In this document: piece by piece, positions 26,084 through 35,513 of the stretch
How positions within the stretch are numbered: the stretch's first letter is position 1
How the letters are laid out: each line of letters begins with the position of its first letter
NCBI GenBank assembly: GCA_963724135.1
Contig: CAVRTA010000004.1
Span: 868,001 to 932,000, forward strand
Direction of reading: 5' to 3'
DNA: 64,000 nt
From: DATLGB01 sp963724135
GTDB lineage: Bacteria; Actinomycetota; Thermoleophilia; Solirubrobacterales; Solirubrobacteraceae
Notes under the pieces: generated by a model
What the model saw: the letters and a program-made list of their open reading frames with translations, nothing else
Databases searched by the model: none
Told to the model about the DNA's origin: nothing
Program-made: the position numbers and the translations under genes

Positions 26084-28342
26084 TCAGCGTCCGGTGACGC
26101 GGAAGCTGCCGAGCAGGCGGGGCGCCTGCGGGCGCCTGCCCTTGGCCGTGGCGCCTATCGACAGGTAGACGTCCTGGCCCCGCAGCGCACGGCCCGCGAT
26201 GACCGGCAGCCGCAGCGTGACCAGGCGACTCGTCGGGCCGCTGGCCTGGATGGCGGCGCGGCGCAGCGCGAGTCGCAGCGGGCCGGCGCGCAGGACCTTG
26301 CGCGAGCCGAGCCGGCCGCGGCGGCGCCTGCCGCCCGGACGCCGCAGCACCGCCCGCTCGCGCACGAGGTCGAGGCTCGCCCGCGCGATCTCGCCTCGCT
26401 GTGCGGTGAAGCGGACCTGGATGCTGCGCAGGTCGCGCCAGGATCGCCACGTGCCCCAGGCGACGAGCAGGCGGGCGGCGCGGCCCGGCCGCGCGCGCAG
26501 CCCCGAGCTCATCGAGAACACGCCGGTGGGGTTGGCCTCTCGCTGCTCCTGCACGAACGGCCGCTGGAGGTCGCTCTCGTCGAAGTCCGGCGCCTTGCCC
26601 GACCGCACGGTCGGAGTCTCCGGGCCCGCGACGCACCCGCGGTCGGTGCATTCGCGGACGAAGACCGTGTAGCGCGTGCCGGGGTCGGCCGGGACGACGA
26701 CCGTCCGCGCCGCCCCGTCGACCGCCATCTGCAACCGCGCCGGGGTCCCGGTGGTCTCGACCTGATTGGCCTCGACGACGAAGCGCCGCAGCGTCACGTT
26801 CGATCCCTTCGTCCAGCTCACCTTGAGGCCGAGCGGGTCGGGAACGGCGGTGGTCTCGGTGGGCGCCTTGGGCGTGCCGATCAGCAGCGAGACGTTCCGG
26901 CCCGGCCCGCAGCCGCGCGGGGCGCCGCCGCCGTCGAAGCCGACCGGGCCGCAGCGGCGCGTAACGGCGGTGGCGGTCGACGCACTGGTGGCGGGCACCG
27001 GCAGGGTGAGGCTCGCGCCCCCGACCGCTCCGGTGGCCCTAGAGGCTGGATTGACGAGGTTCGCCGACGGTCGCGTGGCGAACGTGTCCGACGAATCGGT
27101 CAGTAACAGGCGGACGCGCGACGCGAGCGATATCACGGGGAGCGGGATCGCGCCGGACGGAGCCGTCAGCGCGGTGAAGCGGGAGATCACGGCCGAACGC
27201 AGGCGGTCGGCGAGCGCCGGCGCCATCGCGCCGAAGCCGTTGTCGTTCGGGTGCACCCAGCCGTGCGAGGCGGCGATGCCGAACTCGGAGAACGCCGTGG
27301 CGCCCTGCGTGCGCAGCGCGTCCCGGTTGCGGTTGAACATCCGTGCGGATGTCGCAGAGCACATGCCCAGTTGCGCGTCGAGCGGGACGAACGCCCATCC
27401 GGACGCCTGGGCGCCGTCCTGCATCGCCGCGACCATGTCCGGGACGACGGTGGAGTTGATCCAGTTGCGCTCGTTGGACGAGAGCCGGTTCTCGTAGTCG
27501 TACTGGCCGGTGAGGGACCCGCAGCCGCTGAACTCGGCGCCGAGCGGGTTGGGCGGGCCGGTCAGGATCACCTGGCGCGGCACGGTTCGCAGCAGCGGGC
27601 TGCCGCCGGTCCGGTCGATGCGCCGGTCGATCTCGCGGTAGAGGTTCACGATGTCGTCGAGGCCGGTCTGGTCGTTGGGGCCGGTTCCCACCCGGAAGTC
27701 GTTCTCCACCGATGTGTCGCCACTGCCGTCCGGGTTGGCGCTCGGCGGCGAGCACGGGTTCTTCCCGTCCCGCAGGTCCGTGCAGCGCTCGATCAGCCGG
27801 CCGAAGTTGAGGTTGTTGCCGCCGACGTTCATCACCAGCGCGTCGATCCGCGTGCCGCCGGGCAGCGTGTCCAGGAATGTGTTCGCCTGCGTGATCTGGG
27901 GCGGAAGCGGCGTATCCGGGTTCGAGGGCTTGGGCTCGACGTCGCTGTTCTGCGGGATGACACCGATATAGGGGCCGATGATGCCGTCGTCGATGCGTGC
28001 TCCCGAGCAGGCGAAGGACCGGTACGTGAAGTCGATGGCGGGGAACTCGCTCGTCAGCGACCCGACCGCCTTGGCCGCCGTCGCACGCGGCGAGCGATGG
28101 CAGCGCCGCGCGCCGTCCTCGGTGTCTCCGGTGAAGCCGCGGTTGGCGGAGGTCCCGGCCCAGCGGGCGATCGGGTTCGGGTTGCGACCGTCCTCGGTGT
28201 AGCTACCGGCAGTGCCCGGTGCCCCCTCGCCCGACCCGTAGGAATCACCGAACACGACCACCCGGTAGGGCTCACCGGCGATCGCCGCCGCGGGCGTGGC
28301 GAGCAGGACGAGGACGAGGAATCCGAGTGCGAGCCGAGGCAT
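26084..28342 (-). CDS. Secreted SGNH/GDSL hydrolase with C-terminal beta domains
   Basis: 752 residues from ATG 28342 (ATG 28360 would add six residues). Signal peptide: MPRLALGFLVLVLLATPAAA. SGNH block I is VVVFGDSYGSGEGA, with block III-like NVGGNNLNFG, and GWVHPNDNGFGAMAP supplies the C-terminal His. Residues ~400-600 are linker and a fibronectin-like domain (LKVSWTKGSNVTLRRFVVE, YTVFVRECTDRGC). The last ~120 residues are Arg-rich and beta-like. Likely an exported esterase or lipase; substrate unknown. Confidence 0.8.
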   Translation of the reverse strand: MPRLALGFLVLVLLATPAAAIAGEPYRVVVFGDSYGSGEGAPGTAGSYTEDGRNPNPIARWAGTSANRGFTGDTEDGARRCHRSPRATAAKAVGSLTSEFPAIDFTYRSFACSGARIDDGIIGPYIGVIPQNSDVEPKPSNPDTPLPPQITQANTFLDTLPGGTRIDALVMNVGGNNLNFGRLIERCTDLRDGKNPCSPPSANPDGSGDTSVENDFRVGTGPNDQTGLDDIVNLYREIDRRIDRTGGSPLLRTVPRQVILTGPPNPLGAEFSGCGSLTGQYDYENRLSSNERNWINSTVVPDMVAAMQDGAQASGWAFVPLDAQLGMCSATSARMFNRNRDALRTQGATAFSEFGIAASHGWVHPNDNGFGAMAPALADRLRSAVISRFTALTAPSGAIPLPVISLASRVRLLLTDSSDTFATRPSANLVNPASRATGAVGGASLTLPVPATSASTATAVTRRCGPVGFDGGGAPRGCGPGRNVSLLIGTPKAPTETTAVPDPLGLKVSWTKGSNVTLRRFVVEANQVETTGTPARLQMAVDGAARTVVVPADPGTRYTVFVRECTDRGCVAGPETPTVRSGKAPDFDESDLQRPFVQEQREANPTGVFSMSSGLRARPGRAARLLVAWGTWRSWRDLRSIQVRFTAQRGEIARASLDLVRERAVLRRPGGRRRRGRLGSRKVLRAGPLRLALRRAAIQASGPTSRLVTLRLPVIAGRALRGQDVYLSIGATAKGRRPQAPRLLGSFRVTGR

Positions 28343-28376
28343 AGCGCCCGACCCTGCCACAAACGGCGGCGGCTGG

Positions 28377-30903
28377 CTAGTCCGCGGGGGCGGCGGCGCT
28401 GACCTTCAGCGCGTACTTCGACGGCTGCGCCGGGACGGCCGGGTTGTCGATCTCGGACAGGCGGTCGATCAGCTTGATCCACTGCTTGGGCTTGAGCACC
28501 GATGCGGCCTGCTTGTCGGCGGCGCTGGAGGAGCCGTAGAGCGGATGCCAGCCGACGTGGATGTGGTCGGCGTGGTCGGGCATCGCGAGCGTGTTGTCGG
28601 CGCCCTCGAAGGTCATCAGGGAGATGATCTGGTGCGGTTTCATCGTTCCCTGGAGGGTCAGCAGGCGCTCGATCGTCATCTCGGTGATCGATCCTGGACC
28701 CTGGTGGCCGTAGATCGGGATGCCGTTGACGGCGGGGATGTCGACGGCATTGCCCGAGGAATGCGCGGAGACGTTGCCGCTCGCGGTCAGGTAGCTGTGG
28801 CCGCAGCGCAGCGAGCTGACGCTCGGCTTGAGGCCCGAGGCGGCGAGGACCTCGAGCGTCGCCAGCACGCGGCGGTCGACGAGTCCGAGCCGGATGTCGT
28901 CACGCCCGCAGGCGTAGATGTCGATGCGCGGGTTGTGCAGCACGTGCTCGATCAGCGCGCCCTTGCTCATGAGCAGGATCTGGCCGACCGTGGGCTGCTC
29001 GGCGTCGGGGCCGACGAACGGGTTCTTGTTCTGCGCGCGGTAGAGCGCCGTGGTCTCGAGCAGCTTCCAGCCGTCGAGGATCGGCTTCGGGTCGATCTGG
29101 GGGGCGCCGCGGCCGGCGGGCCTGATCGCGAAGCGGACGTGCGGAGCGATGCCCTCGACGGTCTCCTTGCCGATGCGGCCGAGGACCGTGCCGCTGATGA
29201 CGCGCGCGCCCTTGGCCATCCGGCGCGGGATGTAGTCGGACTTGCTGAGCTGCAGGGCGGCGTCGGCATCGGGCACGTAGTCGTCCTGAGCGAGCTGGAT
29301 GTCGCCACCGGCGGCGCGGGCGTGCGGGCGGCGGGGGTTGGCGAACAGGCGATCCTTGGTGACGGTGATGGGAGCGACGGTGGTGGTCTTCGGCGCCGCC
29401 TTGGCCGCCGCGGCCCGATTGCGCCCGGGCCTGCGGTCGGAGGCCTTGCGCTTGGTCGACGAGGCGGCGCGCGTGGGCTTCGGGTCGGTCGACGGCAGGT
29501 CGAGCTCGCGGCGGATCTGCTCCTGTGACTCGGTGCGGTGACGCGGCGCCGGGTAGGTCTTGGCGATCGAGCCCAGGTGCGCGTAGGTGAAGGTGTTGCC
29601 GTAGGCGTCACGCAGGCGCACGTAGCGCCCGAGCTCCGCGGACTCGCCCATGCCCACGATGCGGCCGTCGTTGACGGCGATCACGGGCGACCCCTTGTCG
29701 GCGAAGACGTCGATGTCGTGACGGTTCGGGTCGCTCTCGACGGGCATGGCGGCGTTGCCCTCGCGCACGCGGCGCGCGTCGGTCTCGACCTGGCCGGCGT
29801 AGCGGGCCTGCGCGTCGACCGGGAAGCGGGCCTGCGTCAGCCCCGTGAGCGACCCGACGAAGTCAGCGGGCAGGCCGCCGATCATGCGGGCTCGCAGCAG
29901 CACGGAATCGACGTACCAGTCGGCGTGGTTGTAGGCGAAGATGCCGCGCCGCAGGTCCGTCTGGGCGCCTGCCGCCTTGAGGTAGCGGGCGGCGGCGAAG
30001 ATCGCGTCGACCGGGTTGTAGGGGTCCTTGACGCCGTCCTTGTTCGCGTCGACGCCGTACTGCGCGCCAGGTCGGTGGCATGAACTGCATCCATCCCAGC
30101 GCGCCGGCGCTGGACACGTTGAGGTTGCGCCCGTAGTCGGTCTCGATCTCGTTGATCGCGGCCAGGATCTCCCAGCGGATCCCGTACTCCATTCCTGCGG
30201 CCTGGTAGATCGGCAGCAGGAAGGGCGGGATGCGGAACTTGTCGATGAAGAAGTTCGGGACGCCGATCGGGGCCGCGCCCGGGCTCGCGATCGAGAGCGC
30301 GGGGTTGCCGATGGTCGGGGTGCCGTCCTCGGCGATCGCGGGGATCGGCTTGTCCTTCTGACGCAGATGTTTCCGGGCGGCCCGCTCACGATGGAGCCGG
30401 GCGCACTCTCGAGCTATGGTCGAGGGTGAGAGCTTGCGGCCGTCACGCCGGCGGGGGATCTCGTCGCAACCCTCGATCGTGTTCGCGTTCTTGTCGTCGC
30501 CATGATCGTGGTCGCGGGGTCCCCTGGGGATCTCGAGCTGATCGTCCTGGGGCGTGGCGGTGGGGGAGGGCTGCGCGGTGGCCGTGGCCTCGGGCGACGC
30601 GACCGGCGACGACGTGGCCGTCTGGGTCGGAGCGGACGTGCTCGTCTGCGTCGGCGCCTGCGTGGGGTCCTGGGTCGGCTGCTGCGTGGGCTCGTCGGTG
30701 GGGGCCTCGGTGGGCGCCTCGGTCGGAGCTTCGGTGGGAGCCTCGGTCGCCGTCTCCGTTGTCGCCGGCTCGGTGGCGGCTACGTCCGGCGTGGGGTCCT
30801 GCGCGAGCGCGCCCATGGGCACGAGCAGCGCCACGTAGACGCCGACGGCGATGAGAGCCTTCTGAAAGATGCGCAGGACCACGTCACGGTCAGGAATCGG
30901 CAC
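28377..30903 (-). CDS. Multidomain peptidoglycan hydrolase: transglycosylase + M23-like + M15-like (frame-disrupted)
   Basis: About 841 residues. The N-terminal membrane anchor or signal is KALIAVGVYVALLVPMGALA, then a Thr/Pro/Glu linker with four TEAP repeats. Next comes a lytic transglycosylase domain (EILAAINEIETDYGRNL, SSAGALGWMQFMPPTW), then an M23-like segment (DPNRHDIDVFADKGSPVIAVNDGRIVGMG, NTFTYAHLG). The C-terminal domain has SAHSSGNAVDIP and HADHIHVGWHP, resembling M15/D,D-carboxypeptidase-like folds. One extra base near 30066 breaks the frame inside the transglycosylase domain. It would cut glycan and possibly peptide bonds of the cell wall. Confidence 0.75.
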
Positions 30904-30999
30904 CCCGTGGGGCCCGCTTGAGCTAGCGAATGCCGGTCTAGGGCCAAAACCGGATGGCTGACAGCCGAATTGCGGCCTGGGTAAGCCTCGACTTGAGCC

Positions 31000-31736
31000 T
31001 TAGTTCTGGTGCTTCGGGCACCAATATGTGGTCCGGCCGCCGATGGTCGCCCGCTCGAGCGGCGTGCCGCACAGAGGACAGTGTCCGGCGCGCCCTCGGG
31101 CCGCGACGAACCGGCCCGTATGGGCGCCGCCGAGCTCGATCGAGTCGGCGATCGCGCCGCGCAGTATGGCGGTGCAGCCGCTTGAGCTCGGTCGGAGACA
31201 GCTCCGTGCGCTGCGGCGCCAGGCGCGCGCGCCACAGGATCTCGTCGGCCAGCAGGTTCCCGACCCCCGACAGGCGGCTCTGGTCGAGAGCCTGGCCTTC
31301 AGCGGCGCCCGCCCGGCGCCGATGCGGCGCGCGAACTCGGCAGCGCCGACCTCCGCCGCGTCCGGCCCGAGCCGCGAGTGGTCGGGCTCGAGCACGGCGC
31401 GGCCGAGCCGGCGGCGGTCGTGCAGCGCGAGGCGCGTGCCGTCGGTGAACTCGAGTGCGAAGCGGTCCCAGCGCTCGTGGGGCTCCTCGTCGATCGCGAT
31501 CCGGCCGGCCATGCCCAGATGCAGCCCGAGAACCGGCCGCCGTCGGTCTCGACCCACAGGAACTTGCCCTGCCGGCCGGCGCCCGTGAGGGTCCGTCCGA
31601 CGAGCGCGGCCGCGATCTCACCCGGCGAATGCGGCCGGCACACGTAGGTGTCGGCGTCGTCGACGGCTGCAACGGTGCGACCGAGGACGCGCTCGATCTG
31701 GGCGCGGGCGCGCTCGGCCTCGGGAAGCTCCGGCAC
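31000..31736 (-). CDS. mutM: Fpg/Nei-family DNA glycosylase (frame-disrupted)
   Basis: A base-excision repair glycosylase/AP lyase. The N-terminus MPELPEAERARAQIE carries the catalytic Pro2 and Glu3. GLHLGMAGRI and RRRLGRAVL follow, then the helix-two-turn-helix with SRLSGVGNLLADEILWRARLAPQR, and the C-terminal zinc finger HCPLCGTPLERATIGGRTTYWCPKHQN. Breaks near 31545, 31285 and 31180 must be bridged, giving about 245 residues. The AERARA N-terminus is typical of an actinobacterial Fpg/Nei subgroup, so 8-oxoguanine specificity is likely but not certain. Confidence 0.8.
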
Positions 31737-31761
31737 CTGCCGGAAGCTACTGGCCCGTCAC

Positions 31762-32486
31762 TTACAGGGCGTCGCGCGCCACGATCCAGCGCCGGTCCGG
31801 CGGCGCGGCGCACCGCACCGGACTCCGTCAGCCGCTTGAGCGCCGTGGTGACGCTCGGCCGCCGGGCCCCGACCAGCGGCGCCAGGACCGAATGCGTCAG
31901 GAAGGCGGGCAGCGCGATGCCATCGGGGGTCACGACGCCCCACCGGTCGGCCAGCGTGCGGAAGGTGGCGAGCAGGCGGTCGTCGGCGGAGGACCACTGT
32001 GCGAGCACGAGTTGGCGCGCGACCTGGTTCGTACGCGCGGTGGCGGACTGCAGCAGCGCGGTGATCAGCTCGGGCACGGCGCCCGCGTCAGCGAGCGTGG
32101 CGCCATCCAGCGCCGCCACCACCAGATCGCTGACCGCCCGCCAGGTGACGTCGCCGTCGCGCTCGGCTGCCGGCTGGATCAGGTCGCCGGGACCGAGCAG
32201 CTCGGCACCCTCGCGGTGACCGGCCGCGACGCGGCGCAGCAGCGCGCCGCTGACGATCACGAACGCGCCGCTGTCGTGCTCGCGTGCGTCGGCCGGCGCG
32301 TCCCACAGGCCGCGGCGTACACCGAGCAAGGGTGCCCGCACGCGCGGCGCGAGCACGTTCGGCGCGCTCGGCGGGCAGGTTCTCGAGCTCTCCCAGCACA
32401 TCGACGAGCGAAACGCGGTCGGAGAGCGGGCGGCCACGGTGCGCGGCGCGCGCACGGCTCGCAGGAGCGGGAGGGGTGAGAGTCAT
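31762..32486 (-). CDS. Crp/Fnr-family transcriptional regulator (frame-disrupted)
   Basis: About 240 residues. A cNMP-binding-like beta barrel (SGAFVIVSGALLRRV, GAELLGPGDLIQP) and long dimer helix are followed by a winged helix (FLTHSVLAPLVGARRPSVTTALKRLTESGAV). It reads through two breaks: one near 32340 in the N-terminal region, and an extra base near 31797, after which the natural end is RRWIVARDAL. The cAMP-contact Arg/Ser of true Crp is not evident, so the ligand is unknown. It lies 26 nt upstream of mutM on the same strand. Confidence 0.75.
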
Positions 32487-32636
32487 GGGGAGCGCGAGAG
32501 AGTCGGAGCGTCTGTGCTCTGTCGCTGGCGGCCGGTCCGTTGCGCATGGCGCCTCGGCCTGCCTCCTGCTCAGGTGGCGTCGGTGGACCCTGCCTTGTCA
32601 GCAGGTCCCGCGACTCAGGGGCTCGACTACTGTAGC

Positions 32637-32659
32637 GCTGCTGACTACCCGTCAGCAGC
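32637..32659 (-). terminator. Hairpin at the end of the mcl-sucCD-ferredoxin operon
   Basis: GCTGCTGAC and GTCAGCAGC form a perfect 9-bp stem with a 5-nt loop, 5 nt past the ferredoxin stop codon. No T-run follows. Confidence 0.55.
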
Positions 32660-32664
32660 CGAAC

Positions 32665-32914
32665 CTACTCCAACGTCTCGCCGGAGTACTTCTTGATCAC
32701 GCGCACGGTGCCGGCTGGAGTCGCGTCGATGCACAGCCGGCACAGGACGCACTCGTCGAGGTTCTCCGTCGACGATCTCGAGCGTCCCGTCGGACCCCTG
32801 GGCGTAGATGTCGACCGGGCAGACCTCGGTCAGCTTCGCCGCCAGCTCCGGATTCGCGGCGACGCTGTCGTCGACCTCGACGTCGATGAAGACGCCATGC
32901 ATCGGTGGGGTCAC
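32665..32914 (-). CDS. FixX-like 4Fe-4S ferredoxin (one frame break)
   Basis: About 83 residues. The Cys order is CPVDIY first, then ECVLCRLCID, i.e. CP ... CxxCxxC. This is the FixX/ferredoxin-like arrangement that holds one 4Fe-4S cluster. The GTG start overlaps the sucD stop by 4 nt, so expression is tied to the CoA ligase. One extra base near 32763 separates the two halves; removing it gives EIVDENLDEC. Why a CoA ligase/malyl-CoA lyase operon needs a ferredoxin is unexplained. Confidence 0.65.
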
Positions 32915-33825
32915 TCGATTCGCTCCTTGACGAGGTCCGGGATGTCCTCGATGCGCTCGGCGACGATGATGCCGGCCTCGGCGAGGCGGGCGATCTTCTC
33001 CGTCGCCGTGTCCTCCTTGCCCTCGACGATCGTGCCGGCGTGGCCGAAGCTCATGCCCGGCATCTCGTCCATGAAGCGGCCGGCCATGAACGCGACGATC
33101 GGCAGGCGTGAGTCGTTCTCGGTGACCCAGTCGGCGAGCTGCTTCTCCATCCGCCCACCGGGCTCGGTGTAGATGACGATCGCCTCGCGTCTGCTCGTCG
33201 GCCTCGAACAGCGGCATCAGCTCGGCGTAGGTCTGGCCGATGATCGCGTCGCCGCCGATCGAGACGGCGGTGGACTGGCCGAGGCCGGCGGCCTTCAGCG
33301 TCGAGCACATCTCGGTCGTCATGCCGCCGGAGCGGCTGATGACGCCGACCGGACCGGGCGTGTAGGCCTGGGCCGCGTTCTTGGCCGGGCCGCCGATGCC
33401 GCCCATCTTGATCACGTCGGGGACGATGATCCCGAGGCAGTTGGGGCCGATGATGCGGGCGCCGAGTCTCGTTCGCGCGCTCGACCATCTGGGCGACGTC
33501 GCGCGCGCGGGATGCGCTCGGTGACGATGACGATGAGCTTGATGCCGTTGTCGAGCGCCTCGAGCACCGCGTCCTTGGTGAACGCCGGCGGGACGGTGAC
33601 GACGGAGCCGTCGATCGGCGCCGCCGTGGTCTCGAAACCGCCTGCTGGACGGTGTCGAAGACCGGGACGCCGTGGACCTCGCGGCCGAGCCGGCCGGGCG
33701 TGACGCCGCCGACGATCTTGGCGCCCGGCGCCGTAGTCCAGGCACTCGCGGGTCAGGTTGACCGCCTCGCGGCCGGTGATGCCCTGGACGATGAAGGTCG
33801 GTCCTCGTCGCAGCAGGATGCTCAC
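32911..33825 (-). CDS. sucD: Succinate/malate-CoA ligase alpha subunit (frame-disrupted)
   Basis: About 304 residues when read through breaks. The CoA-binding Rossmann domain reads RGPTFIVQGITGREAVNLTRECLDYG and PPAFTKDAVLEALDNGIKLIVIVTERIP. RIIGPNCLGI-type sequence follows (here ARIIGPNCLGIIVPD), then GVISRSGGMTTEMCSTL. The phosphohistidine loop is MSFGHAGTIVEGKEDTATEK. Breaks lie near 33735, 33645, 33510, 33470 and 33188. The GTG start overlaps the beta subunit stop. Placement behind malyl-CoA lyase suggests that malate, rather than succinate, may be the physiological substrate; that is inference. Confidence 0.8.
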
Positions 33826-35029
33826 CTGGCGGCCCCCTCCACCGCGCGGCGCGCGGCCTCGTTGAGCGAGACCGAGCGATCCGCGTACGGCACGCCGTAC
33901 TTCTCGAGGATCTTGAAGCCCTCCTCCTCCCACGCGCCCGGGATGCGGAAGATCGCGATCTTCTCCGCCGGGTCGTGGCCGAGCTCCAGGCAGGCCTTGA
34001 TGACGCCGCGGGCGACGATGTCCACGCGCGTGTTGGAGACGATCGACATCATCACCGCGATCTTGTCCACGCCGGGCTTGGAGAGCACGAGCTTGGCCAG
34101 GCCCGGCGGCCTTGCGCACGGACGGGTTGCCGCCGATCTCGCAGTAGTTGGCCGGCTTGCCGCCGTGGTTGCGGACGGCGTCGAAGAGCGTCAGCGAGCC
34201 GCCGCCGGCGCCGATCACGAGGCCGAGGTCGCCGTCGAACTCGGTCACGTTGCCGGCCACGCCGCGGTGGTCCTGCGCGTCGACCGCCTCGCCGGCGAGC
34301 TCGAACTCGGTCGCCTCGCGCGCCTGGCGCGTCTCCTCGTCGCCGACGCCGAGATCGGTCCAGCAGCGCCTTCTGGCGCGCCGCGGGCCTCGTTCTCCAT
34401 GTCCATGTGCGCGTCGAGCGCGACGAACGTCCCGTCGGAGAGCTTGCCGAGCGGGTTGATCTCGGCCAGCGTCATGTCGTAGTCGACGAACAGCTTCGCC
34501 AGCTTGGTGATGATCGGGACGAGCTTGTTGAGCTCGGAGCCGGTCACGCCGACGCGACGCGATCAGCTCCTTGGCCATGTAGTCGCTGAACGGGCGCGTG
34601 GTCGGGAAGTGCCGCCGCGCCGACGCGGTCGGGCTGCTCCTCGGCCACCTGCTCGATGTCGATGCCGCCGACGTCGGAGAAGATCATCACCGGCTGCTTG
34701 CGCGTCCCGTCCCAGACGACGCCCGCGTAGTACTCCTGCGCGACGTCGGCCTTCGTGTCGACCATCACGCCGCGCGGCATGTGGCCGTTGATCTCGAGCT
34801 CGAGGACGTGCTCGGCGTGCTCGGCCGCCTCGTCGGGCGTGTCGGCGAACTGCACGCCGCCGGCCTTCATGCGCCCGCCGGTGAGCACCTGCGACTTGAT
34901 GACGACGGGCCCGCCGATCTCCTCGGCGATCGTGCGCGCCTCCTCGGCCGTGGTCGCGAAGCCGAACTGCGTCGTGGGGATGCCGGCGCGGCGCACGATC
35001 TCGCGGGACTCGTATTCGAAGAAGCGCAT
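33822..35029 (-). CDS. sucC: Succinate/malate-CoA ligase beta subunit (frame-disrupted)
   Basis: About 400 residues. An ATP-grasp domain (MRFFEYESREIVRRAGIP, PVVIKSQVLTGGRMKAGGV, PVMIFSDVGGIDIEQVAEE, DMTLAEINPLGKLSDG, ALDAHMDME) is followed by the flavodoxin-like ligase domain (LGLVIGAGGGSLTLFDAV, NYCEIGGNPS). It binds ATP and passes phosphate to the alpha-subunit His. The MRFFEYESRE opening differs from the usual MDLHEYQ start of TCA-cycle SucC, so it belongs to a divergent branch. Breaks lie near 34610, 34560, 34375, 34340 and 34105. Confidence 0.8.
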
Positions 35030-35045
35030 AGGGAGGCGCGGCAGC

Positions 35046-35513
35046 CTAGCGGCGGTACTCCGCGAGAGGCATTCCGAAGTGCTCGTCGTGGCGCTCGTCG
35101 AACAGCGTCCAGCCCTCGCGCTCGTAGAAGCGGCGGGCGCGGGCCTGGCCGGCCGGCGTGAACAGTCGCGCGCTGCGGCCCTGCATCGCATCGATCGCGG
35201 CGGAGTGGAGCTCGCGCGCGAGCCCGGTGCCCCAGTACGGCTCGGCCACGAACAGGGAGCGGAAGTGGATCGCGACCGGCTCGCCCAGCGGCACCCAGCG
35301 CACGTGGCCGGCCAGCACGTCCCCGTCCCACGCCGCGAGCGCAAAGGTGTCCGCCCGCGCGAGCTCCCCGCGCGTGAGGGCCAGCCGCTCGCTCTCGTCG
35401 GGCGGCTCCCACCCCGGCGGGCCGATCGAGCGGTACCCCTCGAAGGAGGCCTGGACGAGTGCGGTCAGCGCCTCCGCGTCCTCCGGGTCAGGCCGACCCA
35501 GGCTCCAGGGCAT
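35046..35513 (-). CDS. GNAT-family N-acetyltransferase
   Basis: 155 residues. The GNAT core SLFVAEPYWGTGLARELHSAAIDAM carries the acetyl-CoA pyrophosphate loop (R/Q-x-x-G-x-G variant YWGTGLA). ARRFYEREGWTLFDE is the usual C-terminal motif. It starts inside the end of mcl (26-nt overlap) and ends 16 nt before sucC, so it is part of that operon. The acceptor is unknown; a metabolic protein-lysine target is possible but not shown. Confidence 0.8.
   Translation of the reverse strand: MPWSLGRPDPEDAEALTALVQASFEGYRSIGPPGWEPPDESERLALTRGELARADTFALAAWDGDVLAGHVRWVPLGEPVAIHFRSLFVAEPYWGTGLARELHSAAIDAMQGRSARLFTPAGQARARRFYEREGWTLFDERHDEHFGMPLAEYRR

Noticed and set aside
30690..30780. VNTR or CRISPR-like repeat
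   Set aside because: It encodes the in-frame TEAP linker of the peptidoglycan hydrolase; the repetition is protein-driven.
30904..30999. Cyclic di-AMP (ydaO-type) riboswitch ahead of the wall hydrolase
   Set aside because: Tempting because such switches control wall hydrolases, but the 96-nt gap is too short and I cannot place the conserved ydaO core; only a GGCTGACAGCC palindrome is clear.
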